Assembly (NCBI RefSeq): GCF_002812125.1
Contig: NZ_NPDQ01000009.1
Coordinates: 1-64,000 of the forward strand
Direction: 5' to 3'
DNA from: Leptospira brenneri
Lineage (GTDB): Bacteria > Spirochaetota > Leptospiria > Leptospirales > Leptospiraceae
Length of the DNA stretch: 64,000 nucleotides
A program made the translations under genes and the position numbers. This document shows, in pieces, positions 10,053 through 20,895 of this stretch; the stretch's first letter is position 1; the number at the start of each line of letters is the position of its first letter. The notes beneath the pieces were generated by a model. That model did no database searches and had not been told where the DNA came from. It was given only the letters and a program-made list of their open reading frames with translations.

Positions 10053-12403
10053 GGGTTTAATTCCTCGCTGATAGTATAGGGAAGGATGGAATAAGGAGGT
10101 TCCCCATTTCGATCTAAACTTTGAAAGTTATGATGAAATCCTCGAATGGATTGATTGCCAATTAATATAAATTTTTCTTTGCCTGCAGGTTTTAAAAGGA
10201 TGCTGCGGTTGAAAAAATAAAGAATAGGATTTGTTTTTAATTCTTTCCCAATGTTTTGAAAGTGAGGAAGGATTTTTGTATATGGTTCGTAAATATCGAT
10301 CGAGTTTGCTGCTCGGACGATAATGGTTTTTCCTTTTAAATTAGGAATGGGGCGATTTCTGAGGATCCAATTTTTAGGTTCGGTATAGATCGTTTGAAAC
10401 TCACCCACTCCATCGGCAGAAAGAATTCGAATATTCGGAAAAGAATATAACCGATCTTTTAATTCTGGTTTTACTTTTTTCAAGTATAAGTCTACTTCCC
10501 CTGGTAACTCCCATAAAACAACTTCCATTCCAGGAAAATGTTTGGCAACTGCCAGAGAAGTCACACCAGGATATTCTGGATGGTTTAAAGCAGGTCCAAT
10601 ATCAAAAAATACAATTTGATTTCCTTTTTCAAACCGTTTTAGATCACCAAACAATGTTTTACGAAGAAATGACATGGGTTTGGAAAGAAAAGCCTTGGCA
10701 TTTAGTAAATCATCTAAAAATAAATTGGTATCTTCGAGTCTGTTTTCATAGGTCCTTGCACGAATCTCTTCATCTTGTCCATTAAACAAATAACGCCCCG
10801 TATACGACCGGATTGTTTTTTCTTCCAACTCTGCAAAAGAATTTTGAACGGGAATTTCCCAAGTATAAGGATAAATTGGTTTACCAATTTCAAAACGATC
10901 GTTTGTGGATAAGTCTACAATTTGTCCATAAGGTGATAACCTTGTATATTGTTTGTAATAACTTTCTGTTTGTTCAGGATTATTTCGAAGTTTGGATAGA
11001 ACGGCTAAATTAAACAAAGCATAACGGTGGTAGGGTTTGTCTTCAATTCCATAAATGGATTTAGCATTCACTAAAGATTCCCAGGTTGATTTAGCAATAC
11101 TCCACTTGCCTGATTTATAAAGAGAAGCTGCATACAAATTATAAGAATACAAAGCAATGTCATGATTGACAAAACCTTCATCCATAATGATTTTTCTTTG
11201 GTCTTGTAACAAAGACAAGCTGGCATCGAAACGACCTAAGTCATAATATACCTTTGCTAAGTTAAAATCTAAATAAATAGACTCTAACCCACTTGGCAAA
11301 AGTCCACGAATGGAAGACAATTCATAAGAGGCAAGTTCAGGTTGGACGAGATCGTAAAGAAGAAGGCCATAAAAGTAAGAATTTTCTACAGAACTTGGAT
11401 CCATAAGTAGACCCAAAGTATCGTAAAGTTTTTTTGCAGAGGTTAAATAATAAACAGCCTCTTCTTTTTTTCCGTCGAGAACTAATGCCTTTCCTAGTAA
11501 GGAAATGGTATCTGCATAATCACTATGAAATACTGATTTTAGACTTTCTCTTTCTTTTCTTGCAGCAGAAGCATATTCGATTGTTTTACTAAATTCTTTT
11601 TTTGCGAAATAGAACTCAGCAATGTTTTTGGCAACGTAGAACTTCGTGTATGCGGAAAAATTGGAATTTCCACCTACATTTCGCCAAATCTCTTTGAATG
11701 ACTCATCAGTTCTTTTTTCTAAACTGACAACTAGTTTGAGAAATTGTACATACTCAGAAGGAAACTCAAACGATTTTAAAAGCGAAGTTTTTTCTTCCAG
11801 TGATAAATTCGAATCATATTCAGACAGTTTGACAAACTCTGACTCGGAAAGGAATTCATCTTCTGGCGGAAATTTCCATTCGGGTTTTCGCTTCATCAAT
11901 CGATGCAAACGAATGGTTTCATCCAAAAGATGAGAGAGAGATTGATAAATACTAGAAACTAACTTACCTCGTTCTTCATAAGGAAGATAAACCGGTTTAC
12001 CCGAATAACTTGCTTTTTGTTCCACCGAACTAAGCTTCGGAGTGAATTCGATTCCTTTTTCTTTCCACTCAAAAGCCCCATATAAAACAAAATTGGATCT
12101 ATTTTTTTTGGCTAAGGAGAGTGAATCTTCTTTACCGAGATAAACCCCTCCGGTAATTTTTTTGAATTCAAAGTCAATGAGAAGAGAAAGAATTCGAAGG
12201 GTTTTGGAATCCGATTCTTTAGTTTGGACTTCCCATTCTCCTAAACTAAAAAAGGAAACAGTTTCTGCTGATTCATAAGTGACAGGCAATGTTTCTTTTT
12301 TGATTGCATTACGAATCGAATAGTATAACGGAGCATAGGCGATAAACGCCAAAAGCGAAAAGGTAAGGAGAGTATTTTTTTGAAAGCGAGACAAGTTAGG
12401 CAA
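10049..12403 (-). CDS. Membrane-anchored TPR protein with methyltransferase-like C-terminal domain
   Basis: A 784-residue protein. A single N-terminal membrane segment (LLTFSLLAFIAYAPLYY) precedes a long helical region with TPR-like repeats (about 230-500, for example YADTISLLGKALVLDGKKEEAVYYL). The last 200 residues contain DIGP at 601-604, GVTSLAVAKHFP and VVLWELP ending in Glu632, the arrangement of motif I and the acidic end of strand 2 in class I SAM-dependent methyltransferases. Later ADGVGEF and GKTIIVRAANS could be strands 4-5. Activity is unproven. The start shown is TTG; no ATG is near. It is coupled to the downstream membrane protein by a 4-bp overlap and separated from flgE by a terminator. 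Confidence 0.72.
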   Translation of the reverse strand: MPNLSRFQKNTLLTFSLLAFIAYAPLYYSIRNAIKKETLPVTYESAETVSFFSLGEWEVQTKESDSKTLRILSLLIDFEFKKITGGVYLGKEDSLSLAKKNRSNFVLYGAFEWKEKGIEFTPKLSSVEQKASYSGKPVYLPYEERGKLVSSIYQSLSHLLDETIRLHRLMKRKPEWKFPPEDEFLSESEFVKLSEYDSNLSLEEKTSLLKSFEFPSEYVQFLKLVVSLEKRTDESFKEIWRNVGGNSNFSAYTKFYVAKNIAEFYFAKKEFSKTIEYASAARKERESLKSVFHSDYADTISLLGKALVLDGKKEEAVYYLTSAKKLYDTLGLLMDPSSVENSYFYGLLLYDLVQPELASYELSSIRGLLPSGLESIYLDFNLAKVYYDLGRFDASLSLLQDQRKIIMDEGFVNHDIALYSYNLYAASLYKSGKWSIAKSTWESLVNAKSIYGIEDKPYHRYALFNLAVLSKLRNNPEQTESYYKQYTRLSPYGQIVDLSTNDRFEIGKPIYPYTWEIPVQNSFAELEEKTIRSYTGRYLFNGQDEEIRARTYENRLEDTNLFLDDLLNAKAFLSKPMSFLRKTLFGDLKRFEKGNQIVFFDIGPALNHPEYPGVTSLAVAKHFPGMEVVLWELPGEVDLYLKKVKPELKDRLYSFPNIRILSADGVGEFQTIYTEPKNWILRNRPIPNLKGKTIIVRAANSIDIYEPYTKILPHFQNIGKELKTNPILYFFNRSILLKPAGKEKFILIGNQSIRGFHHNFQSLDRNGEPPYSILPYTISEELNP

Positions 12404-12457
12404 ATTCTAAATAGTTTGGTTTGACCCAGTTTTCTTAGAATTTTGCAGAATTCAAGG

Positions 12458-12477
12458 AAAAAACGGGGTTTCCCCCG
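12458..12477 (-). terminator. Rho-independent terminator of the fliK-flgD-flgE run
   Basis: On the minus strand CGGGG and CCCCG pair around a GAAA tetraloop, followed by six T residues. It starts 14 nt after the flgE stop, so the hook cluster ends here and the next TPR gene needs its own promoter. Confidence 0.85.
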
Positions 12478-12491
12478 CTCCATCAGAAATC

Positions 12492-13886
12492 TTATCGTTT
12501 GAGACCTAGAACTTCTTGGATCATTTGGTCTGAGGTCACAATGGTTCGGGAGTTGGCCTGAAATCCCCTTTGTGTCACGATCATATCCGTAAACTGGTCA
12601 GAAAGATCCACGTTTGACATTTCAAGAAGTCCTGCATTGATCTTTCCACGGCCTTGGCTTCCCGCTTCTCCAATGTTGGCATCCCCTGAGTTCAGAGAGT
12701 AACTATACATCGTGTCCCCTTCTTTGTTGAGACCAGCAGGGTTTGTAAAGTTGGCAAGAGCGATCCTTGCGAGTGGTTGGCGCACCCCATTGGAAAATAC
12801 TCCCGTCACAGTTCCTGTGTTGTCGATGGAGAAAGATTCCATATAACCCATAGGGTATCCGTCTTGTTTCACTGCTTTGGTTGTAAAATCAGAAGAGAAC
12901 TGAGTGATCCCTCCCACAAGGCCGGCTTCTCCTAAATTCAAACTGAATTTTTGGGCGGTTGGGTTTCCTGGAATTCGGAAAGAAATATCGGCTTTGAGTT
13001 TTCCCGTGGTTTGAGAATCCACTCCATCAGAAACAGAAATGATTTTTCCGTCTGGAGTAAAGGAGACTTCTAACTCTTGGTTTCCGGAAACTTTTGTGTT
13101 TTCCCCACCTGTTCCGCTGACATCCACAGAAACTTGACTTGCGTCTTCCAATTTAAAACGCATCTTCCATACGTTTTCTCTCATTTTGTAAAACTCAACA
13201 CCCATTTGGCGAGTGTTCCCAAGTTCATCATAAACATTAATGGATGTTACGTGACCTCTTCTTTGGCGAGGATCTGGATCATTGATATAACGTTGGATGT
13301 CTTCTTCTGTTGCGTCCGCGGGAACTGCTGCAACACTAGAATTGAGGTTGGATTGAAAATCTACGTTCTGAGTGGCACGAGCTGGTTCTTTGGAGTAAAG
13401 AGGAATCATGATGTCTTCCAAAGATCCTGCGGAGTTGATGTATTTATTTCCTGTTTCATCCAAACGAGAGTTCCAACCTTGTACTTTTAAACCGTTGGCT
13501 GGATTTACATAAAATCCATTTTTATCTACGTTGAAAGCACCGGCGCGAGTATAAAACTGTTTGTCACCATCTTTCACAATAAAGAAACCTTCACCCGACA
13601 CAGCAACATCGGTGTTCTTTCCTGTTGTTTGTAAGGCACCTTGCGTCATGATTTTATCGATAGCAGCGATGAGAGAACCAAGACCCACTTGTTTCGGGTT
13701 TGTTCCCCCGATCCTTTCATTTGGTTCAGAAGCACCTTGTAACTCTTGCGAGATCATATCTTGGAAAGTAACTCGCTCCGTTTTAAAACCGTGTGTGTTC
13801 ACGTTGGAGATGTTGTTACCTATAACATCCATTCTTACTTGGTGGTTTTTCAATCCGGAAACTCCGGAGTAAAGTGATCTCATCAT
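12492..13886 (-). CDS. flgE: Flagellar hook protein FlgE
   Basis: Structural subunit of the periplasmic flagellar hook, 464 residues. The N-terminus [15 protein letters not shown]...[13 protein letters not shown] and C-terminus [16 protein letters not shown]...[10 protein letters not shown] are the paired coiled-coil ends of rod/hook/HAP proteins. The protein has no cysteine. In other spirochaetes a Lys-Cys lysinoalanine crosslink joins hook subunits; in Leptospira a serine at 179 has been reported to replace the cysteine. Ser179, Lys148 and Lys166 are present here, while position 145 is threonine. It is the last gene of fliK-flgD-flgE, 38 nt after flgD. Confidence 0.97.
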   Translation of the reverse strand: MMRSLYSGVSGLKNHQVRMDVIGNNISNVNTHGFKTERVTFQDMISQELQGASEPNERIGGTNPKQVGLGSLIAAIDKIMTQGALQTTGKNTDVAVSGEGFFIVKDGDKQFYTRAGAFNVDKNGFYVNPANGLKVQGWNSRLDETGNKYINSAGSLEDIMIPLYSKEPARATQNVDFQSNLNSSVAAVPADATEEDIQRYINDPDPRQRRGHVTSINVYDELGNTRQMGVEFYKMRENVWKMRFKLEDASQVSVDVSGTGGENTKVSGNQELEVSFTPDGKIISVSDGVDSQTTGKLKADISFRIPGNPTAQKFSLNLGEAGLVGGITQFSSDFTTKAVKQDGYPMGYMESFSIDNTGTVTGVFSNGVRQPLARIALANFTNPAGLNKEGDTMYSYSLNSGDANIGEAGSQGRGKINAGLLEMSNVDLSDQFTDMIVTQRGFQANSRTIVTSDQMIQEVLGLKR

Positions 13887-13924
13887 AACGTTATATCCTC
13901 TCTTTTTTTATCGACCTTTTTGAA

Positions 13925-14509
13925 TTAATCCTGATAAGCTTCTTGTTTTTTTAATGTATTATTCGGAATGTTCGGTGCGTTCTGGGGACGTTGGAATTCT
14001 GGCTCTGGTTTGAGAAGAGATGGATCAGAAATCAAATTGATTTTTGCTACATCAAGCATTCTTCCATTCACACGAACGTAAGTTTTCCCTTCGTTATCAA
14101 AAAGAATAGCACCCGCAAGCCCCGTCACATCCTCTCCCGTCACAAGGTCTGGCCCAGAAACAATTTTACCAACGACCGAATAACTTTGTTTAGATTCCAT
14201 TCTGGCAATCCCAGAAGAAATATTTTTCATCTGTTCGAGTGATGAAAACTGTGCCATTTGTGCGATGAAGTCTTTATCTTGCACCGGGTTTGTTGGATCT
14301 TGGTGAGAAAGTTGAGTAAGAAGGAGTTTTAAAAAATCATCTTTCCCGAGCTCCTTTTGTTTCTCACGAATTTCAATTCCTTTAAGCCCACTTGTTTCTT
14401 CTTTTTCAAGTTGGTCCAAATGTTTACGAATATTGAAAGTGCGATCCCCTTCAAAGTATTTGGTTCTTGCTGAATTTTGTGTTGAGATGTCTTGCATTCC
14501 GTCTGGCAT
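13925..14509 (-). CDS. flgD: Flagellar hook assembly (capping) protein FlgD
   Basis: Scaffold that caps the growing hook and is discarded when the hook is complete. The conserved N-terminal block [40 protein letters not shown] is clear, here split as [13 protein letters not shown] and [11 protein letters not shown] (about 57-95), followed by VGK and a short beta-rich region. At 194 residues it lacks most of the longer C-terminal domains of enteric FlgD, as many spirochaete versions do. It lies 33 nt after fliK and 38 nt before flgE, in the standard order. Confidence 0.95.
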   Translation of the reverse strand: MPDGMQDISTQNSARTKYFEGDRTFNIRKHLDQLEKEETSGLKGIEIREKQKELGKDDFLKLLLTQLSHQDPTNPVQDKDFIAQMAQFSSLEQMKNISSGIARMESKQSYSVVGKIVSGPDLVTGEDVTGLAGAILFDNEGKTYVRVNGRMLDVAKINLISDPSLLKPEPEFQRPQNAPNIPNNTLKKQEAYQD

Positions 14510-14542
14510 GGGATCCTCTATTTTTCTATATTTCCTAATGAT

Positions 14543-16183
14543 TTATGCAAAAAATTCCAAAGCTTTGGTTTCCGCAAACTCAGGGGAACCAAGTGAGTCA
14601 GAAGACTCTTCGAGTCCGAGAGTGTTTTCTGCATTACGAAACCGAGCGGCTTCTACCATAGTTTGGTAGAGTTCATTTTGTTCTTTTCTATCAGTAAGTC
14701 CACTTCCATCATCCCATAAATCAATGATGAGAGCTTGTAAATCAAGACCTGATTCTTTTAAGTTTTCTTTGATGGTTTGGATTTCGTTTTGAAGAGATTT
14801 TTGCAATTCTTCTGATTCCACAAGGATACGCCCTTCGACTTTTTCGCCGTCCACAGTGACTTTTAAGGTAAGTCTTCCGTATTCTTTAGGATTCATTACG
14901 ATCTCGGCACTAGACTTTCCATTTTGTACGATATCAAACCTTGCTTGTTTGATGAGTTCGTCTAAGTTTTGTTTGAGATTCGGTTCTTTTGGTTTTGCCG
15001 TTTTTTCTGACGAACGAATGTCCTCAGCCTTTTGTATGGATTTGGATTCTAAAGAAGTTAGAGTGAATCCTTGCTTCAAACTTCTTTCCTCAGAAGGACG
15101 ACCGCCATCTTCTCCTGATTTTGAGGAACCGGAATTTTGAATGGTAGGAATAAAAGCAGCCTCAGTCTGTTTTTGTTTTTCAGCAGGAGTTTGCACTTTC
15201 AAATCTTGTTTTTGAAATTCTTTGTCTTTAATTCCAAGAGATCGAATCATTTTATCAGAATTTAAAGTTTGGTTAGATTTTTCTTGTTCAGAAGAAACTT
15301 CTGGATTTTCCGATCCATTGTTTGTCTGTTTATTATTTTTTAATTTCCCATCTGTTTTACGAACAGAGTGTTCGAAAGTAAGTTCATTTACTTCTACTTT
15401 AATTTCTTTTCCTTTGGCAAATACCAAATCAGAGACCACGGAACCGGAATGGATGTTTTCTTTTTTAGTAGATAAGGAATCTAGTTTTTCGTTTCCTTTT
15501 TTATTTTCTAAGGACTTTTTTTCATTCTTAGGAAAAGGAACTAAGTTAGATTCTTTTTCCAAACTCATTTGAGATTTCAGTATGATAGGATCTGTCGATT
15601 TTCCAGTTCCCTCTTTCTGAAAAAAACTCATCCCTAATTTTTTAGCTTCATCAATGAATGCGTTTCCTTCTTTCGGAGAATAAGCAGTCGATTTTTCCGC
15701 AGACTTTTGTAAGGAAAGTAAAACTGTTTTTTCCTTATTTATGATTTCATTGAGTTGGTTTGCCGAAACCATGGACCGGTCCCAATCCGCATGGGAAGTG
15801 GCTAGGCCAATACTATATTCCAATGCCTCACGGTCTAAATCTTCTTCCTCAGTAAGATCTTCTTTTTCTTCTGAAGAAGAGGATTCTTTTGTAATCGATT
15901 CGTTTTTTGGGGATTCAGAAGTATCATTCAACTCTTGTTTGGCGAAATCTTCTAATTTTGAAATTTCTGATTGTGAGGAGGACTCCTCTTTTTCTCGCCC
16001 GATGGTTTTGTATTCAGAACCAGTTTGTTTTTTTTCAGATTGCACTTGGAATTCTCGTTCCAAAATCTCCCCAAAACTTTCTCGCACCGCAAAAGCTTGG
16101 TTTTCGGAACCAGCAGGTTTGGAAGACTTCCAATCAACTTGCGGGAATTGAATTACGTTTTGGTTTGGGACTTTTACGTTCAT
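14543..16183 (-). CDS. fliK: Flagellar hook-length control protein FliK-like
   Basis: A 546-residue protein. The first 400 residues are low-complexity, rich in Glu, Ser and Lys, as expected of a secreted molecular ruler. The C-terminal domain (about 405-500) shows the Flg_hook pattern DIVQNGKSSAEIVMNPKEYG...LKVTVDG and an amphipathic helix ESEELQKSLQNEIQTIKENL. FliK measures hook length and switches export specificity. Its position immediately upstream of flgD and flgE supports the call. It is the first gene of the minus-strand run and divergent from the sulfate-transport operon. Confidence 0.88.
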   Translation of the reverse strand: MNVKVPNQNVIQFPQVDWKSSKPAGSENQAFAVRESFGEILEREFQVQSEKKQTGSEYKTIGREKEESSSQSEISKLEDFAKQELNDTSESPKNESITKESSSSEEKEDLTEEEDLDREALEYSIGLATSHADWDRSMVSANQLNEIINKEKTVLLSLQKSAEKSTAYSPKEGNAFIDEAKKLGMSFFQKEGTGKSTDPIILKSQMSLEKESNLVPFPKNEKKSLENKKGNEKLDSLSTKKENIHSGSVVSDLVFAKGKEIKVEVNELTFEHSVRKTDGKLKNNKQTNNGSENPEVSSEQEKSNQTLNSDKMIRSLGIKDKEFQKQDLKVQTPAEKQKQTEAAFIPTIQNSGSSKSGEDGGRPSEERSLKQGFTLTSLESKSIQKAEDIRSSEKTAKPKEPNLKQNLDELIKQARFDIVQNGKSSAEIVMNPKEYGRLTLKVTVDGEKVEGRILVESEELQKSLQNEIQTIKENLKESGLDLQALIIDLWDDGSGLTDRKEQNELYQTMVEAARFRNAENTLGLEESSDSLGSPEFAETKALEFFA

Positions 16184-16285
16184 AAGGTGCCTTCTCCCTT
16201 AAGGATCGAACTTCCCCAGATTTCCTTGAGAGAATTATCTTCTTCCTTTTCCGGTTTATGTCGGTAAGGGAAAATAGAGGGTTTT

Positions 16286-16307
16286 ACGAAATAAATTTCG
16301 TTTGACA
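16286..16307 (+). promoter_or_regulatory. Palindrome abutting a TTGACA box upstream of sbp
   Basis: ACGAAAT (16286-16292) and ATTTCGT (16295-16301) are perfect inverted arms with a 2-bp centre, touching TTGACA at 16302-16307. The layout suits a repressor or activator site for the sulfate operon, though no good -10 is seen 17 nt downstream. The half-site ATTTCGT recurs at 28658 between cysJ and cobA. Function is inference. Confidence 0.45.
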
Positions 16308-16361
16308 AATATTCACTAAATTGGAGGATGAGTTTGATTTATTAATCAAAAGGGCGCAAAA

Positions 16362-17399
16362 ATGAAAAAATTTACCGAATTTCTCAATCTAAAACCAACA
16401 ATTTCTGCAATATTGTGCATTTTTATCACGCTAGGGAGCCTCTCTTCCCTACTCGCTGATTCCACTTTCCTGCACGTGTCCTTTGACCCGACCAGGGAAT
16501 TGTATGAAGAAATCAATAAGGCCTTCTTAAAAGAATGGAAGGCGAAAAAAGGAAGTGAGTTTGCGATCCAACAGTCCCACGGCGGTTCAGGGAAACAAGC
16601 TCGAGCGGTGATCGATGGTTTGGACGCCGACATTGTGAGCCTTGCTCTTTCTTATGACATTGATAGCATCTCCACCAAATCAGGGTTAATTGATGCAAAT
16701 TGGCAAAAAAAACTTCCAAACAATAGTGTCCCTTACTACTCTACCATTGTATTTTTAGTTCGTAAGTCCAATCCCAAAAAAATCAAAGATTGGGATGATA
16801 TCGTAAAACCAGGTGTTTCCATCATCACACCAAATCCAAAAACTAGCGGTGGTGCTCGTTGGAATTATTTAGCTGCCTATGGGTTTGCAAAACGCAAATA
16901 CAAGTCTGATGAAAAAGCTACAGACTTCGTAAAAGCACTTTTCAAAAATACATCCGTCCTCGATACAGGAGCTCGTGGGTCCACAACTACCTTTGTCCAA
17001 AGAGGGATTGGTGATGTTCTCATCACTTGGGAGAATGAAGCAAAACTTTCTTTAGATGAAGAGAAAAGATCGGGAAAAAATACATTAGAAGTTGTTTATC
17101 CTTCTGAGTCCATTCGAGCAGAAACTCCTGTTGCGGTTGTTACTAAAACTGCTACAGAAAAAGGCAATTTGGAAAAAGCAACGACCTACTTAGAGTTTCT
17201 TTATACAAAAGAAGGACAATCTATCATTTCAAAGCATTTTTTTAGACCCATTGATCCCGCAATTGCCAAAGCTTCTGCAAAAGAATTTCCCAATATCAAA
17301 TTATTTTCCCTATCCGATTTAGGGGAAACTTGGGATTCTGCACAGAAAAAACATTTTGCAGATGCAGGCGTCTTTGATGCCATCTACAAAACCCAATAA
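16362..17399 (+). CDS. sbp: Sulfate ABC transporter substrate-binding protein
   Basis: Periplasmic receptor delivering sulfate (or thiosulfate) to CysTWA. A 345-residue precursor starts with a signal peptide ending near LADSTFLHVSFDPTRELY; the mature start matches the Sbp/CysP family. Binding-site-like segments are QSHGGSGKQARAV, LALSYDID, NPKTSGGARWNYL and DTGARGSTTTFVQRGIGDVLITWENEA. AGGG upstream of ATG supports the start. It is the first gene of a four-gene transport operon, 3 nt before cysT. Sequence alone does not separate Sbp from CysP specificity. Confidence 0.95.
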   Translation: MKKFTEFLNLKPTISAILCIFITLGSLSSLLADSTFLHVSFDPTRELYEEINKAFLKEWKAKKGSEFAIQQSHGGSGKQARAVIDGLDADIVSLALSYDIDSISTKSGLIDANWQKKLPNNSVPYYSTIVFLVRKSNPKKIKDWDDIVKPGVSIITPNPKTSGGARWNYLAAYGFAKRKYKSDEKATDFVKALFKNTSVLDTGARGSTTTFVQRGIGDVLITWENEAKLSLDEEKRSGKNTLEVVYPSESIRAETPVAVVTKTATEKGNLEKATTYLEFLYTKEGQSIISKHFFRPIDPAIAKASAKEFPNIKLFSLSDLGETWDSAQKKHFADAGVFDAIYKTQ

Positions 17400-17402
17400 A
17401 AT

Positions 17403-18226
17403 ATGCTTATAGAAACCCGGCCGTATAAAAAAATACATTTAGGAATCAGTTTAGGACTGACAGTTTTTTACTCGTCCGCGGTTGTCATCATCCCACTTCT
17501 AGGTCTCTTCTTCCATTCCCTTGGGATTGGAGTTTCAGGAATCCTAGAAGTGTTTTCTGATGAAAGAATTCGCTCTGCACTTATTTTAAGTTTTAGTGTG
17601 GGGTTAATTTCTGCCCTCATCAACCTCTTTGTTGGATTTTTATTTGCTTGGGTTCTTGTTCGTTACAACTTCCCTTTTAAAAAATTACTCGATACCTTAA
17701 TTGATTTACCTTTTACTTTGCCAACGGCAGTAGCAGGGATTGCACTCACAACCATCTACTCGCAAAACGGAATGATTGGATCTTTCTTTGACAAATGGGG
17801 AATCAAAATTGCTTACACTCCTATAGGAATCGTGATCGCTCTTGTTTTTATTGGATTTCCATTTGTAGTAAGAACCGTACAACCAGTCATTGAAGAGTTG
17901 CCAAAAGAACTAGAAGAAAGTGCACGTTGCCTGGGTGCTACTCCCTTCCAAACTTTTTACAAAGTGATACTCCCTGAACTTTGGCCCTCTCTTCTTGCGG
18001 GAACAGGTATGGCTTTTGCTAGAAGCATTGGTGAGTATGGATCTGTTGTTTTTATTTCGGGGAACATTCCAGGAAAAACGGAAATCCTTCCGCTCCTTAT
18101 TGTCACCAAACTAGAACAATACGAATACGAAAAGGCGACCTCCATTGCTCTTGTAATGTTACTAACCTCTTTTGTTTTTATGTTTTTGATTAATTTACTC
18201 CAGGAAAGGGCTTCTAAAAAATTATC

Positions 18227-18230
<4 letters not shown>
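17403..18230 (+). CDS. cysT: Sulfate ABC transporter permease CysT
   Basis: Inner-membrane permease of the sulfate transporter, 275 residues with six membrane segments. The EAA loop contacting the ATPase reads [29 protein letters not shown]. The [16 protein letters not shown] segment ([12 protein letters not shown]) is typical of CysT/CysU. The stop overlaps the cysW start by 4 bp (ATGA), indicating coupled translation of the permease pair. Confidence 0.95.
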
Positions 18231-19031
<801 letters not shown>

Positions 19032-19042
<11 letters not shown>

Positions 19043-20096
19043 AATCAATAACGTAAATAAAACCTTTGGGTCGTTCACTGCTCTAAAAGATGTCAACCTT
19101 TCCATTCCTGATGGAGAACTTGTTGCTTTACTTGGACCCTCGGGTTCAGGAAAAACCACCTTACTTCGAATCATCGCTGGCCTCGAAGAACCAACCAATG
19201 GCAAAGTCGAATTTGTAGGTGAAAATCTTTCTAAGTCCAAAATTCAAAATGGAGAAGTTGGTTTTGTTTTTCAACACTATGCCCTCTTTCGCCATATGAC
19301 CATTGCAGAAAATATTGCCTTTGGTTTGGAAGTGAGACCAAAAGCCCTCAGGCCTTCCAAAAAAGAAATCCAAGAAAAGATTTCAAAACTACTCACCCTC
19401 ATCCAACTCGAAAAATTCCATAACCGTTACCCTCATGAGTTATCTGGAGGGCAACGCCAACGTGTAGCCTTGGCCCGTGCCCTTGCCATTGAACCAAAAT
19501 TTTTATTACTCGATGAACCTTTCGGAGCACTGGATGCCAAAGTCAGAAAGGAACTCAGAAACTGGTTACGAAGGCTTCATGATGAAATTCATATCACGAG
19601 TGTTTTTGTAACCCATGACCAAGAAGAAGCTTTGGAAGTAAGTGATCGCATTGTCATCCTCAATCAGGGGCAATTGGAACAAGTAGGGAGTCCTGATGAA
19701 GTTTATAACAAACCAAAGTCCCCTTTTGTTTTCCATTTCCTTGGGGATGTAAATCTCTTCCATGGTCGGATTGAAGAAGGAAAAACCAAAATTGGAAATT
19801 TGGCTCTCGATAGTGGTGAGCACCAGGATGTAAAAGAGTCGGTAGCGGTGGCCTATGTTCGTCCTTATGATGTGGAAATCGTAAGAGAATCCGACCAAGG
19901 AATTGCAGCCGAAATCCAATACATCCATTCGACAGGTAGGAATGTGCGAGTGGAGCTCAAACGAGTGGATACAGGCACTCTCATCGAATCCGTACTAGAA
20001 CAGGAAACCTATCGCCTTCTGAACCTTTTGCCCGGAGAAACGGTCTATTTAAGGATTAAGAAGGCAAAAGTTTACGTAGAAGACTTCTCTATCTAG
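19032..20096 (+). CDS. cysA: Sulfate ABC transporter ATP-binding protein
   Basis: Energises the sulfate transporter. The 354-residue protein has Walker A GPSGSGKT (35-42), Q-loop [10 protein letters not shown], signature LSGGQRQR (137-144), Walker B LLLDEP (158-163), the D-loop GALD and switch [10 protein letters not shown]-terminal TOBE-like domain follows. The ATG at 19032 is chosen because it starts directly with the family N-terminus ([13 protein letters not shown]) and overlaps cysW by 11 bp; earlier in-frame starts lie inside cysW. It is the last gene of the transporter operon, 66 nt before cysH. Confidence 0.95.
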
Positions 20097-20162
20097 TAAT
20101 TTCCGCTAATATAGTTTACAAATCGTCCAATATACAAAACATTGGATGGTAGGATTGGAAAA

Positions 20163-20888
20163 ATGGGAAATTTGGAAGTTTTGCAAGAAACCTATACCTC
20201 CCTCTCACTGGAACAGGGATTAAAACAACTCAGTTTGGATTTTCCAGGAAAGGTCGTGTTCACAACCAGTTTTGGATTGGAAGACCAGGCCATCACTCAC
20301 GCCATTCTCGCCAACCAAATCGACATTCGCATTGCCACTTTGGATACAGGACGACTTTTTCAAGAAACCTATGATGTTTGGCAAAAAACAAACATCCGTT
20401 ATGGGGTAAGAATCGAAGCGTTTTATCCCAATGAAAAAGAGATACAGTCCTATGTGGAAGAGAATGGACCCAATGCTTTTTATGATTCCCAAGACTTAAG
20501 AAAAGAATGTTGCCGAATTCGTAAACTGGTTCCCCTCGATACCATTTTAAAAGACACAGAAGTCTGGGTCACGGGCCTACGAAAAGACCAATCAGGATTT
20601 CGGACAGAAATGTCTATTTTTGAAACTGACACCCAAAGAAATTTAATCAAATACCAACCACTACTTTTATGGTCCTTTGAAGATACTTGGAAGTATATCA
20701 GAGAACACAATGTACCTTATAATCTATTACACGATAAAGGTTTTCCAAGCATTGGCTGTGCTCCTTGCACTCGCGCCATTGAACCAGGGGAAGATTTTCG
20801 TGCAGGCCGATGGTGGTGGGAACAAGAATCTAAAAAAGAGTGCGGCTTACACTGGGTAGACGGCAAACTCACACCGAAAAAAGGATAA
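20163..20888 (+). CDS. cysH: Assimilatory adenylylsulfate (APS) reductase, CysH family
   Basis: Reduces activated sulfate to sulfite. From the ATG at 20163 the protein has 241 residues. Cysteine pairs ECC (116-117) and CAPC (199, 202) are the ligands of the 4Fe-4S cluster that marks APS-using plant/bacterial-type reductases, and ECGLH near the C-terminus holds the catalytic cysteine (227). Enteric PAPS reductases lack the two pairs. No APS kinase is seen, which agrees with direct APS use. TAGGA 8 nt upstream favours this start over a TTG at 20142. It lies 7 nt before cysD. Confidence 0.94.
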   Translation: MGNLEVLQETYTSLSLEQGLKQLSLDFPGKVVFTTSFGLEDQAITHAILANQIDIRIATLDTGRLFQETYDVWQKTNIRYGVRIEAFYPNEKEIQSYVEENGPNAFYDSQDLRKECCRIRKLVPLDTILKDTEVWVTGLRKDQSGFRTEMSIFETDTQRNLIKYQPLLLWSFEDTWKYIREHNVPYNLLHDKGFPSIGCAPCTRAIEPGEDFRAGRWWWEQESKKECGLHWVDGKLTPKKG

Positions 20889-20895
20889 TACCAAC

